This document shows positions 45,146 through 53,062 of a stretch of 64,000 bases of DNA, piece by piece (the stretch's first letter is position 1; each line of letters begins with the position of its first letter). The stretch comes from Streptomyces sp. ISL-1 (lineage in GTDB: Bacteria > Actinomycetota > Actinomycetes > Streptomycetales > Streptomycetaceae). The position numbers and the translations under genes were made by a program. The DNA is taken from NCBI RefSeq assembly GCF_018614585.1, contig NZ_JAGGOI010000002.1, positions 16,880 to 80,879 of the forward strand. Reading direction: 5' to 3'. The notes under the pieces were generated by a model that did not search any database, was not told the DNA's origin, and saw nothing but the letters and a program-made list of their open reading frames with translations.

Positions 45146-45735
45146 GTGCAATCCGCCGATCGCGGACACGAGGCAGGCCAGCCATCGCAAAAGCCCGACC
45201 TGGACCAGTTGATGGTCCGGACCGCCCATGGAGACCAGGAAGCGTTCGCCGAGGTCTACGATCAGGTCAGCGGCCCAGTGCTGGGTCTGGTGCAACGAGT
45301 ATTGCGGAACCGCGCGCAGGCGGAGGAGGTGGCTCAGGACGTCATGGTCGATGTGTGGCGCATGGCAGGGCGATTCAAGCCTGACCGTGGTAGCGCCATG
45401 GCGTGGATCATGACCCTGGCGCACCGCCGGGCAGTGGACCGAGTGCGCTCCGCGCAGGCCAGTTCGGACCGTGAGTACAAGGCGGCGCTGCTGGACCGGT
45501 CGACGCCGCTCGACGAGGTGACCGAGCGGGTGGAGACCCGTCTGGAGTTGCAGCAGGTCCGGCGCTGTGTCCGAGGCCTCACCAGCATCCAGCGCGAGGC
45601 TGTCACTCTCGCCTACTAGGGCGGCCTCACCTACAAGGATGTGGCCGAGGCCCTCTCAGTACCGCTGGAACGGTCAAGACCAGAATGAGAGACGGACTCA
45701 TCCGGCTCCGCGACTGCCTGGGGGTGACCTCATGA
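45146..45735 (+). pseudogene. SigK-type ECF sigma factor, stop codon and frameshift
   Basis: GTG 45146. Region 2 is intact (DQLMVRTAHGDQEAFAEVYD, AEEVAQDVMVDVWRMAGRF). In region 4 a TAG replaces a Tyr codon (EAVTLAY-stop-GGLTYKDVAEALSVPL, 45617), and 50 bp later one G is missing (CTGGAACG for CTGGGAACG), shifting TVKTRMRDGLIRLRDCLG out of frame. Two independent lesions: a true pseudogene. Confidence 0.85.
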
Positions 45736-46085
45736 CCACTACAGCCGACCTGCACACGCCTATGTGCTGCATGCCCTGCCCGACGACGAACTCCGTGCCT
45801 TCGAGACGCATCTCGCGGCCTGCGAGGCCTGCCGAGACGAGGTCGCCGAACTGCAGGCCACCGCCGCCCGGCTCGGCCGGGCAGTGGCGCTCTCCCCGCT
45901 CGGTGGAATGCGGGACGTCGTCCTGGGCCGGGTGGCCACGACCCGGCAGGAGTTCAAGCTGCTGTCCGGCGACGGGGCCCGTCGCCGGACGGGGCGGCTG
46001 CCCCGCCTGATGCTCGCCGCCAGTATCGCTGTGGCCGCAGCGTTCGGCGGGGTGGCGGTGTGGCAGCACCAGGAAGCGGCGGATG
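45732..46085 (+). pseudogene. RskA-type anti-sigma factor, damaged and truncated
   Basis: ATG overlaps the sigK-like stop (ATGA). After MTTTADLHT a deletion shifts frame to LHALPDDELRAFETHLAACE, ACRDEVAELQATAARLG (zinc-binding anti-sigma domain) and one TM segment (LMLAASIAVAAAFGGVAVW). At 46085 it is cut, and a recombinase tail follows. The extracytoplasmic domain is lost. Confidence 0.75.
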
Positions 46086-46280
46086 CAGCGCGCGTCGTGC
46101 TTGACGTACCTCGCGAACAGCGGCGTGCCGGATCACATCCTGGCCCGGTGGGCGGGGCACACCAACGTCAAGACGACCAAGAAGTGGTACGTGAAGCCGC
46201 ACGTGGAAGACCTTCGCCCGGCGGCGGAAGCCTGGGGCGGTCTGGCGAGCGTCCCGACCCCCGTCAGTGAGAAATTGTGA
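46083..46280 (+). pseudogene. Tyrosine recombinase C-terminal fragment
   Basis: CLTYLANSGVPDHILARWAG and HTNVKTTKKWYVKP give the catalytic H/W-like region and Tyr of phage-type integrases; it ends PTPVSEKL-stop 20 bp before the duplicated pcaL start. The rest of the gene has been replaced by anti-sigma sequence. Confidence 0.65.
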
Positions 46281-46299
46281 GATGTGGGAGCGTGAGCAG

Positions 46300-46404
46300 G
46301 TGAGTGAGACGAAGACCGAAACCCTGCAATACCGCCTTGACGGGCCAGAAGACGCCCCAGTCCTGATCTTGGGTCCCTCACTGGGTACCACATGGCACAA
46401 GTAG
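46300..46404 (+). repeat. Duplicated 5' end of pcaL (attL-like)
   Basis: GTG 46300 opens 34 codons ending GPSLGTTWHK-stop. Bases 46321-46399 equal 53084-53162 at 78 of 79 positions; the first 20 bp of the two copies differ. Remnant or attachment site. Confidence 0.8.
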
Positions 46405-46729
46405 TCGGAACCGTCTTCTGACGTCCACGTGGTCCGAAACGATGCCGTTTGCGTAGACGGGGTCCTTGTGGTTCGGGTGCGTCGATGGTGTTCGTGACTC
46501 GCGTGTGACAGAACAGGCGATGCAGAACCCCCGCTGGCGCGCGTCAGCCGGGGGTTCTGTCACGTGCGGAGTCGGGGTTCGCCGGGCGGCCTTGGGATCT
46601 GCCAGGGAGCGGATGCGATCGGGATGCCCCCAGGAAGTCGATGGTCGGGTCGAGCATCGCGGATGCGCACGCCGGGCGGGGGACTCGCGTACCAGACGGC
46701 GGACTCCTCGTCCCGTCAGTCGCTTCTCG
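46405..46729. other. 325-bp gap
   Basis: No gene recognised. AGAACCCCC-GCTGGCGCGCGTCAGCC-GGGGGTTCT (46525-46560) is a 9-bp stem, probably a terminator. Confidence 0.45.
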
Positions 46730-47558
46730 TCACTGCGACCCTGCGGACACCAGCGTCGCCGTGATGGGTTCGAGCTCGGTGACCAGCTCGTCGAGCTCGG
46801 CAGGAGAGAGGGCGTCGTACGGCGGTGCTGCGAGCTCGTCGGTCAGGGCTTCGAGGCGTTGCTTGGTCTCACGGCCAGCGTCGGTGAACCGGCCGTCGGT
46901 GTCGACGAGCCCGCGCTCGCGCAGGCCGTCCATGACCGCGGCCAGCCGTTCCTTCGGCAGGTGATGGATGCGCCCGAACGACTCCGGCGGGTGGATGCCG
47001 CGCGCCAGCGCGTCGAGCACGTGGGCCTCCGTGCCGCCGATGCGCGCGCCGACGAGAGCTGCGACGTGACCGTCACCGCGGTGCTCGCGCAGCATGGTCG
47101 CGGAATGCCACAGCCGGGCGACCGGGTCGCTCGGCACCGGAAGGGTGCGCATCCCGGCGTACATCACCCGTCCTTCTGTAGGCGCGTTCGTCGCGGCTTT
47201 GGTGGTCAGGTCCGCGGCGCGCACCAGGCCTGGGGAAGTTGGCCAGCTTGTCGCCGAGGATCCGCCGTACGGAGGCTGCGCTGCCCCGCTCCCGCGCGGC
47301 GACGGACGCCTCGGGCGGGATCGTCTCCCATGCGCTCGGGATGTGCCGCGCGGCCTCCCCGTCGGCGAAGCTGTAGAAGGCCGCGTGCACGACCTGCGCC
47401 GGCACCCGCCCCAGCGGCGCGGCGCGACTGGCGAAGTAGCCGTCCCAGTAGGTGCGGTGGCCGAGCGCAGCCAGCTCCTGGTTGCACTCGTCGGCGAAGT
47501 AGGTGACGAGGCAGATCGGCTCGAGGAGCTCGAACATGCGACGGGCGGTGCGGGCCAT
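46730..47558 (-). pseudogene. SCO6745-family helix-turn-helix protein, frameshifted
   Basis: ATG 47558: RRMFELLEPICLVTYFADEC, LGHRTYWDGYFASRAAPLG, then at about 47225 the reading moves one frame to LTTKAATNAPTEGRVMYAGM, HLPKERLAAVMDGLRERGLV. Together the halves give the ~280-aa family. One shift only, so recent decay or a sequencing error. Confidence 0.6.
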
Positions 47559-47800
47559 GATCTACATCATGGCAGCGGGCACGACCTGTGGAGCAGTACG
47601 GGCCGCCAGATCAGCTCCTGAGTGCGGCAGTCGAACGTCCCACTCTCCGGCAGCGCGACTAAAGGTTGATCGAACGGTGGGGCGGCGTGGCGATAGGCCC
47701 GGCCGGCGGCGCTTGCTTTCGGGGACGGGCCTGAAATTCCATGTGGGTTGCGTTCAAGGAACCCGCTGCACGGTTGTTTTCAGCCATGTTGTTGTGAACG

Positions 47801-47870
47801 TCTGCGGACTCAGCCGGACGTCCCCGGACTCGCGCGGACACAGTGAGAACTACTGAGACTGAATGAGACT
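47801..47870 (+). repeat. Seven decamers in exact 10-bp phase
   Basis: Consecutive decamers end in CGGAC/N (CGGAC at 47805, 47815, 47825, 47835) and then TGAGA (47844, 47854, 47864). The array ends where a tRNA-Thr-like scar starts. Likely arm-type recombinase or regulator sites. The preceding gap from 47559 holds nothing else. Confidence 0.6.
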
Positions 47871-47910
47871 GGCCGGGTTCAATCCGTGCCGCGTTACGCA
47901 TTCTGCGGAG
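47871..47910 (-). other. tRNA-Thr-like 3'-half scar, third copy
   Basis: Minus strand: AGAATGCGTAACGCGGCACG, then GATTGAACCCGGCC. Shares AATGCGTA and a T-arm-like element with the scars at 11.7 and 35.2 kb but is more degenerate. Confidence 0.35.
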
Positions 47911-48236
47911 TGGGTCTTCGAAGTTGAGCGGTGTGCCTGCTCAGGGCCTCTGACGTTTCGCTACGCTCAGCGAGGGCAGTGGTGGCTGCTGCCGGGGCCG
48001 CAGGCGCGCCGGGAGTCCAGGGCAGCACACGTGTAGGGTCTCAGATTTCGCGGCACAGTCTCATCTCCGATGGCACATCGGCGGCACTTATGCCGTCTTC
48101 GTGAGACTCGCTGGTCGGGGTTCTCACCCTTTCGGGTGGCGGGGTTCCGGCCCGCTCCGCCCGTCAGTGCCTGGCTGACACCCTTGGCTGTACGGGTCGT
48201 TGCCCGTGGGGCGGGGGTACGCGATGGACAGCGTCC

Positions 48237-48400
48237 GTGGTGGAGAGGCAGGCCCGCAAGCACATCCCGGATTACATCTTGACCACTGAGCAGGGTCCGG
48301 TGGTGCTGGATGTGAAGCCGCACTGCTGGCTGTCCACCCCAGTGGTGGCGTTCACGTTCGCGTGGACCCGGCAGGCGGTCGAGTCGCGTGACGGGCGCTC
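48237..48400 (+). pseudogene. TnsA-like endonuclease fragment
   Basis: VERQARKHIPDYILTTEQGP, VVLDVKPHCWLSTPVVAFTF: the D...DVK catalytic core of TnsA-like heteromeric transposase subunits. N- and C-terminal parts are missing. The 300 bp before it hold no gene. Confidence 0.5.
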
Positions 48401-48962
48401 AGCGCCTCGTCTCGTACCTGGTCAGGATCACGCCGCACGGAAGCGTCCGCGTCTCCACCAGGTTCAGGTTCACCCAGCTGTCCAGCACGGTGAAGAACGG
48501 CGTGCCGCCGCCCACCAGGACCGGCGCGGTGGCCAGCACGTACTCGTCAATCAGCCCGGCCCGCATGGCCGCCCCGGCGAGCGTCGCGCCGCCGATGGCC
48601 ATCGGGCCGCCGTCCTCGGCCTTGAGCCGGGTGATCTCGGCGACCGCGTCGCCGGTGACCAGGCGGGTGTTCCAGTCGACCTTGTCGACCGTCGAGGAGA
48701 ACACCACCTTCGACATGTCCCGCCAGCGGCGCGCGAACTCGATCTCCGCCGGGGTGGCGTTGGGCTGCTGGTCGGCGGTCGGCCAGTAGGAGCTCATCGT
48801 CTGCCACAGCTTGCACCCGTACAGCGACAGGTCGGTCGCCTGCAACTGGTCGGACCAAAACTGGAACGGCTCGTCGCTCGGCACGCTCCAGCCGATGTCG
48901 TCGCCGGGCGCGGCGATGTAGCCGTCCAGGGTCAGGTTCATGCCGTAGATCAGTTTCCGCAT
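48399..48962 (-). CDS. Dihydrofolate reductase family (RibD C-terminal-like) protein
   Basis: 187 aa, ATG 48962. MRKLIYGMNLTLDGYIAAPG, LYGCKLWQTMSSYWP, MAIGGATLAGAAMRAGLIDE and PVLVGGGTPFF give the fold of YyaP/RibD-C oxidoreductases, NADPH-binding proteins without the full set of FolA residues. Substrate unknown. Intact, inside the ISL3-type element. Confidence 0.85.
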   Translation of the reverse strand: MRKLIYGMNLTLDGYIAAPGDDIGWSVPSDEPFQFWSDQLQATDLSLYGCKLWQTMSSYWPTADQQPNATPAEIEFARRWRDMSKVVFSSTVDKVDWNTRLVTGDAVAEITRLKAEDGGPMAIGGATLAGAAMRAGLIDEYVLATAPVLVGGGTPFFTVLDSWVNLNLVETRTLPCGVILTRYETRR

Positions 48963-49225
48963 GGCGCCAGCCTTCCGTGAGTCGGTCTCACGCGTACAGA
49001 CCGGCGCGGCGCGGGAAACTCATCGGTGCGCGATCTGAGCTCGCATGTAGTCCTCGTGCTCGGTGGCTCAGCCGCAGACTCATCATTCCGCCGAGGAAAT
49101 GGCATCGATCTGAGACTGATCTTGGGTGACATCGCGGTGAGACAACAGAGAACCAGCAGGTCACAGAAGATCGACATGTCATCTGCGGCGAGACCCTACA
49201 ACACGGCCACGGTCCCTCTCCGTGA

Positions 49226-49834
49226 CTACGGGGGCAGCTTCTCGCCCTTCGCCAGCATCGCTACGTACTTTTCGATCCGGCGCGCCCGGGTCTCGGGCTT
49301 CTTGGCGTCCTGGATCCGGTACAGGATCGCGTAGCGGTTCTGCCGGTCCAGTGTCTCGAAGAACTCCGCCGCGGCCGGGTCGGCGGTCAGGGCCGCCGTG
49401 AGGTCGTCCGGCACCGTGGCGGTCTTCGCGCCGTCGTAGGCCGCTTCCCATCGGCCGTCTGCCTTGGCGCGGTCGACCTCGGCCTGTCCCGGCGGATGCA
49501 TCTGGCCCTGCTCGATCAGGGCGGCCACCTTGTCCCGGTTGGCCTTGGACCACTTGCTGCGCGGCTTGCGCGGGGTGAACCGCTGGAGCCACCACTGGTC
49601 GTCGAACTTGGCCTTCTGGCCGTCGATCCAGCCGTAGCAGAGTGCCGCGTCGAGCGCCTGGGTGTAGTCCAGCGCGGCGATTCCGGGGCCCTTCTTGCGA
49701 AGCTTGAGCCAGATGCCGGGCGAGTCGGCGTGGTTCTCGCCGAGCCATGCCTGGAATGCCTCGGCGGATTCGAATGCGACGATCTCCAAGTCCTGAGTCA
49801 CCCCAGCAGCGAACCACACCCGGCCGATTGTCAT
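49226..49834 (-). CDS. YdeI/OmpD-associated family protein
   Basis: 202 aa, ATG 49834. ESAEAFQAWLGENHADSPGI, ALDAALCYGWIDGQK, WLQRFTPRKPRSKWSKANRD and the C-terminal IEKYVAMLAKGEK are the family hallmarks. Role is poorly defined; some members respond to cationic peptides or stress. Intact, 260 bp from the dihydrofolate-reductase-family gene, same strand. Confidence 0.85.
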   Translation of the reverse strand: MTIGRVWFAAGVTQDLEIVAFESAEAFQAWLGENHADSPGIWLKLRKKGPGIAALDYTQALDAALCYGWIDGQKAKFDDQWWLQRFTPRKPRSKWSKANRDKVAALIEQGQMHPPGQAEVDRAKADGRWEAAYDGAKTATVPDDLTAALTADPAAAEFFETLDRQNRYAILYRIQDAKKPETRARRIEKYVAMLAKGEKLPP

Positions 49835-49865
49835 GAGGCATTCGGCACGGCCCCGGATGCGGGAT

Positions 49866-49928
49866 GCCCGTGGGCCTGCGTGATCATCTCTGTTCTCGAC
49901 GCAGAACGATCATGCAGGAGCCACGGGC
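49866..49928 (+). promoter_or_regulatory. Long hairpin covering the ISL3 transposase ribosome site
   Basis: Left arm 49866-49896 (GCCCGTGGGCCTGCGTGATC..) pairs with right arm 49903-49928 (AGAACGATCATGCAGGAGCC..), about 23 matched pairs, 6-nt loop. The AGGAG (49916-49920) lies in the right arm, immediately before the TTG start. Confidence 0.6.
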
Positions 49929-51248
49929 TTGGTCAACGATACGACGTTGCTGCTCGACCTCGACGGGGTGTCCGTCGCGCGGGTTGAGCGGCTGGCCGAC
50001 GGAGGACGCAGGGTCCACCTGGTCACGGCCGACGAGACAGCCAGAGCCTGCCCGGCCTGCGGGGTGTTCGCCACCCGGGTTAAGGGCTCGGCGGTGACCC
50101 GGCCACGCGATCTCCCTTACGGCGAGAGCGGATTGGAGTTCCGCTGGCACAAGCGCCGCTGGTGGTGCCGCGAGGCCGGCTGCCCTCGCCGGTCCTTCAC
50201 CGAGCAGATCCCGCAGATCCCGGCCGGTGCCAGGCTGACCGCCCGGCTGCGGGGTGCGGCCGGGTGCCGCATACGGGATGCCGGCTCCACGGTCATCCAG
50301 GCCGCACGGGATCTGCATCTGTCCTGGCCGACCGTGATGGAAGCCTTCCGCACGCAGGCCCGCGACGTCACCGAGGCACCTCTGCTGCAGGTCACAGTCC
50401 TGGGCATCGACGAGACCCGCCGCGGACGGCCGAGCTGGGAACAGGATGCGGAGACCGGCAAGTGGCGCCTGACCCGGGACCGGTGGCACACCGGCTTCGT
50501 CGACGCCCTCGGCCACGGCGGGCTGCTCGGACAAGTCGAGGGCCGCACCGTCGCCGATGTCCTGACCTGGCTCGCCACCACCAGCCTGGACTGGAGAAAG
50601 GGCATCGGCTATGTCGCCATCGACATGTCGGCCACCTACCGCGCCGCGATCCGCATCGGCCTGCCGCACGCCACCGTCGTGGTCGACCACTTCCACGTGG
50701 TCCAGCTCGCCAACAAGATGCTGTCCATGGTCAGGCGCCGCACCACCGCCGAGACCCGCGGCCGACGCGGACGGGCCAGCGACCCGGAGTGGAAGGCCAG
50801 ACGACGGCTGCTGCGCAACCGCGAGGACCTCACCGACGACCAGTTCGCCACCATGTGGAACACGCTCCTGGGCGAGGGGAAGATCGGGCAGACGCTACTG
50901 ACGGCATGGATCGCCAAGGAGAACCTGCGCACCCTCCTCGCCCTGGCCCGCACCGGCGCCGACCGCCACCGAGTCGGCCACGCCCGCTGGAAGTTCCTCA
51001 CCTGGTGCGCGGACTCCGACATCCCCGAAGTCCGCCAGCTCGCCACCACCGTCGACCGCTGGTGGCCCGAAATCGAAGCGTTCATCGACACCGGGTACAG
51101 CAACGCCAAGAGCGAAGGGATCAACCGCGTGATCAAGCTCATCGCCCGCAACGCGTTCGGCTTCCGCAGCCCCGCCAACCAACGCCTACGCCCACGCTGC
51201 GTCACCACCCGCCGAGCCCGCGGACACCTCCGCACCGCTCAACTTTGA
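49929..51248 (+). CDS. ISL3-family transposase
   Basis: 439 aa, TTG 49929, AGGAG eight bases upstream. N-terminal zinc finger ([17 protein letters not shown]), HTH, then DDE blocks [27 protein letters not shown] and [13 protein letters not shown]. The C-terminus ([20 protein letters not shown]) is intact and the coding sequence enters the right terminal repeat. No lesion seen; probably functional. Confidence 0.9.
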   Translation: MVNDTTLLLDLDGVSVARVERLADGGRRVHLVTADETARACPACGVFATRVKGSAVTRPRDLPYGESGLEFRWHKRRWWCREAGCPRRSFTEQIPQIPAGARLTARLRGAAGCRIRDAGSTVIQAARDLHLSWPTVMEAFRTQARDVTEAPLLQVTVLGIDETRRGRPSWEQDAETGKWRLTRDRWHTGFVDALGHGGLLGQVEGRTVADVLTWLATTSLDWRKGIGYVAIDMSATYRAAIRIGLPHATVVVDHFHVVQLANKMLSMVRRRTTAETRGRRGRASDPEWKARRRLLRNREDLTDDQFATMWNTLLGEGKIGQTLLTAWIAKENLRTLLALARTGADRHRVGHARWKFLTWCADSDIPEVRQLATTVDRWWPEIEAFIDTGYSNAKSEGINRVIKLIARNAFGFRSPANQRLRPRCVTTRRARGHLRTAQL

Positions 51249-51254
51249 AGACCC

Positions 51255-51515
51255 GCCGGGGATCATCCAGTTGGCGAGGTCGCCTCGGGCGGAGACCTGC
51301 ATGGCGCCGAGGACGGCGGTGTCGATGTGGCCGCCGCGGATCATGCCGGAGGAGAGTGCCGAGTCGAAGAAGGCGACTCTGGGCAGGACGGTGACGGTCT
51401 CGTTGCCGGCGTTGATGAGGTCGAAGCCGATTTCGTCCTCGGTCGGGTACGGGCCGGTTCCCAGGATGCCGTTCTCGGAGTGGAGTACGACGTGCACGTC
51501 CGGCGGGAGGTCCCG
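51255..51515 (-). pseudogene. pcaJ: pcaJ-like 3-oxoadipate CoA-transferase subunit B fragment
   Basis: [56 protein letters not shown]: the middle of a CoA-transferase beta subunit. It stops exactly at the ISL3 right end and lacks its own N-terminus. Together with pcaL 1.5 kb away it indicates a broken protocatechuate (pca) cluster. ScoB is an alternative to PcaJ. Confidence 0.7.
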
Positions 51516-51914
51516 GCTCTGGCAACGGAGTTGGCTGAATCGTCAAGTGAACCCGTCGCAACATGCGTAGCTGCTGCGCTTGTTCGCGCACGCGCTGTCG
51601 GCAATGGGCGTCGGCTGTCGAATGGTCTCGATTGACGATCGGGTTTGAACACAGGGGCCGAGGTGTTGTGAGGGGCGGGAGGATTTGCGGGTGCTGTCCC
51701 GGGCCCGTGGTCTGACTCATGATATTTCTGACCGAAGTGTCCCGGTGTCACAGTGTCGATCGTTGGCCGGGGATGGTGCGTTGTCGGTACCGGGCTGGCG
51801 GGGCGTGTCCCGATAGGGGCCTGCCGATTGTTGTGGCGTCCTCACGATTCTGACCGTCCGACGCGGCCCGGTACCGGCAACGCGACATGTCATAGGACCG
51901 GGAAGGGATCGGGT
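51516..51914 (+). other. Noncoding stretch; right part is the IS110 5' end
   Basis: No gene. The last ~180 bp before the IS110 transposase are where IS110-group elements encode their bridge RNA. ATAGGGGC occurs here (51813) and again just after the transposase (53034), as expected for related element ends. Confidence 0.35.
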
Positions 51915-53030
51915 ATGGCGAATTCGACCATGTCCAGTACGTTGCCTGCTCCGAAGTCCCGCCGTCGCCGCCCTGCGGGGGAGGTGGTGTTGGGAGTGGA
52001 TACACATCGTGATGCCCATGTGGCTTCGGTGCTCTCCTTGACGGGGGCAGTGCTTGCCGCCGACGAGTTCCGTGCCACCGCTGCCGGATACCGGGATCTG
52101 CTGAAGTGGGCCAGGAGGTCGGGAGCCGTGAGGCGGGCCGGGGTGGAGGGGACCGGCTCCTACGGGGCATCCCTGACCCGCTATCTGCTGGCCCAGGGCG
52201 TGGACGTGTTTGACGTGAACTGGATGGACCGGGCGGATCGCCGTCGGCGCGGCAAATCGGATCCGCTCGATGCCCAGAACGCGGCGCGAGCCGTATTGAG
52301 CGGACGGGCCTGTGCTCGGGCCAAATCGGGCGACGGGCCGGTGCAGATCGCCAGGATGTACAAACTCACGAAGGCGTCGGCCGTCAAAGCCCGTACCCAG
52401 GCCATCAACCAGCTCAAGGCCGTCCTCGTCACTGCTGATCCCGCTTTGCGGGAAGAGCTGGCCGGACTGGGCAATGCCGAACTCTTCCGTACCTGTGCGC
52501 GGTTCACCGACGCGAGCAGCCAGGAAGAGGTCGGCGAAGAGCCGGTAGTGCAGGCCACTCGGATCACGCTGGGTTGGCTGGCTCACCGGATCGGCCAGCT
52601 CTCCGAGCAGATCCGCAATGTGGACGCTCGTCTGGCCCGCCTCGTGAAATGTCATGCCCCGCAGCTGCTCGACGTGGTGGGGATCGGCCCGGACACGGCC
52701 GTCGCCTTGCTGATCACGGTGGGGGACAATCCAGAACGCCTGGACAGTGAAGCGTCCTTCGCTGCGCTGTGCGGGGTCAGTCCTGTCGAGCGTTCCTCGG
52801 GACGCCGGCAGTTCCGTCGCCTCAACCGTGGTGGCGACCGTCAGGCAAATGCCGCGCTCCATCGCATCGTGTTCACCCGTCTGCGGGTCGACCCGCGCAC
52901 CCAGGACTATTACGAGCGCCGCATCAAGGAGGGTAAGACCCGTCGCGAAATCGTCCGCTGCCTCAAGCGCTATGCGGCCCGGGAAGTCTTCCACCTGGTC
53001 AGACAGCTACAGCCACGACCCCGCTCATAG
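51915..53030 (+). CDS. IS110-family transposase
   Basis: 371 aa, ATG 51915. N-terminal DEDD RuvC-like domain: GVDTHRDAHVASV, VEGTGSYGASLTR, DRRRRGKSDPLDAQNAARAV. C-terminal Transposase_20: LLDVVGIGPDTAVALLITVG and SPVERSSGRRQFRRLNRGGD with the conserved Ser. No lesions. It ends 32 bp before the pcaL start and may affect pcaL transcription. Confidence 0.9.
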   Translation: MANSTMSSTLPAPKSRRRRPAGEVVLGVDTHRDAHVASVLSLTGAVLAADEFRATAAGYRDLLKWARRSGAVRRAGVEGTGSYGASLTRYLLAQGVDVFDVNWMDRADRRRRGKSDPLDAQNAARAVLSGRACARAKSGDGPVQIARMYKLTKASAVKARTQAINQLKAVLVTADPALREELAGLGNAELFRTCARFTDASSQEEVGEEPVVQATRITLGWLAHRIGQLSEQIRNVDARLARLVKCHAPQLLDVVGIGPDTAVALLITVGDNPERLDSEASFAALCGVSPVERSSGRRQFRRLNRGGDRQANAALHRIVFTRLRVDPRTQDYYERRIKEGKTRREIVRCLKRYAAREVFHLVRQLQPRPRS

Positions 53031-53062
53031 GGGCTGTCGTGACAGATGAGAGGGTCGGACGG

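Larger units (their letters stand above)
47912..51254 (+). mobile_element. ISL3-type transposon, apparently with passenger genes
   Basis: Left end GGGTCTTCGAAGTTGAGCGG (47912 on) and reversed right end GGGTCTTCAAAGTTGAGCGG (51254 back) agree at 22 of 24 bases. The 3.34 kb between contains a TnsA-like fragment, a dihydrofolate-reductase-family gene, a YdeI-type gene and the transposase at the right. The flanking 8-mers differ (no target duplication). Alternative: the left end is an unrelated solo copy. Confidence 0.5.
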
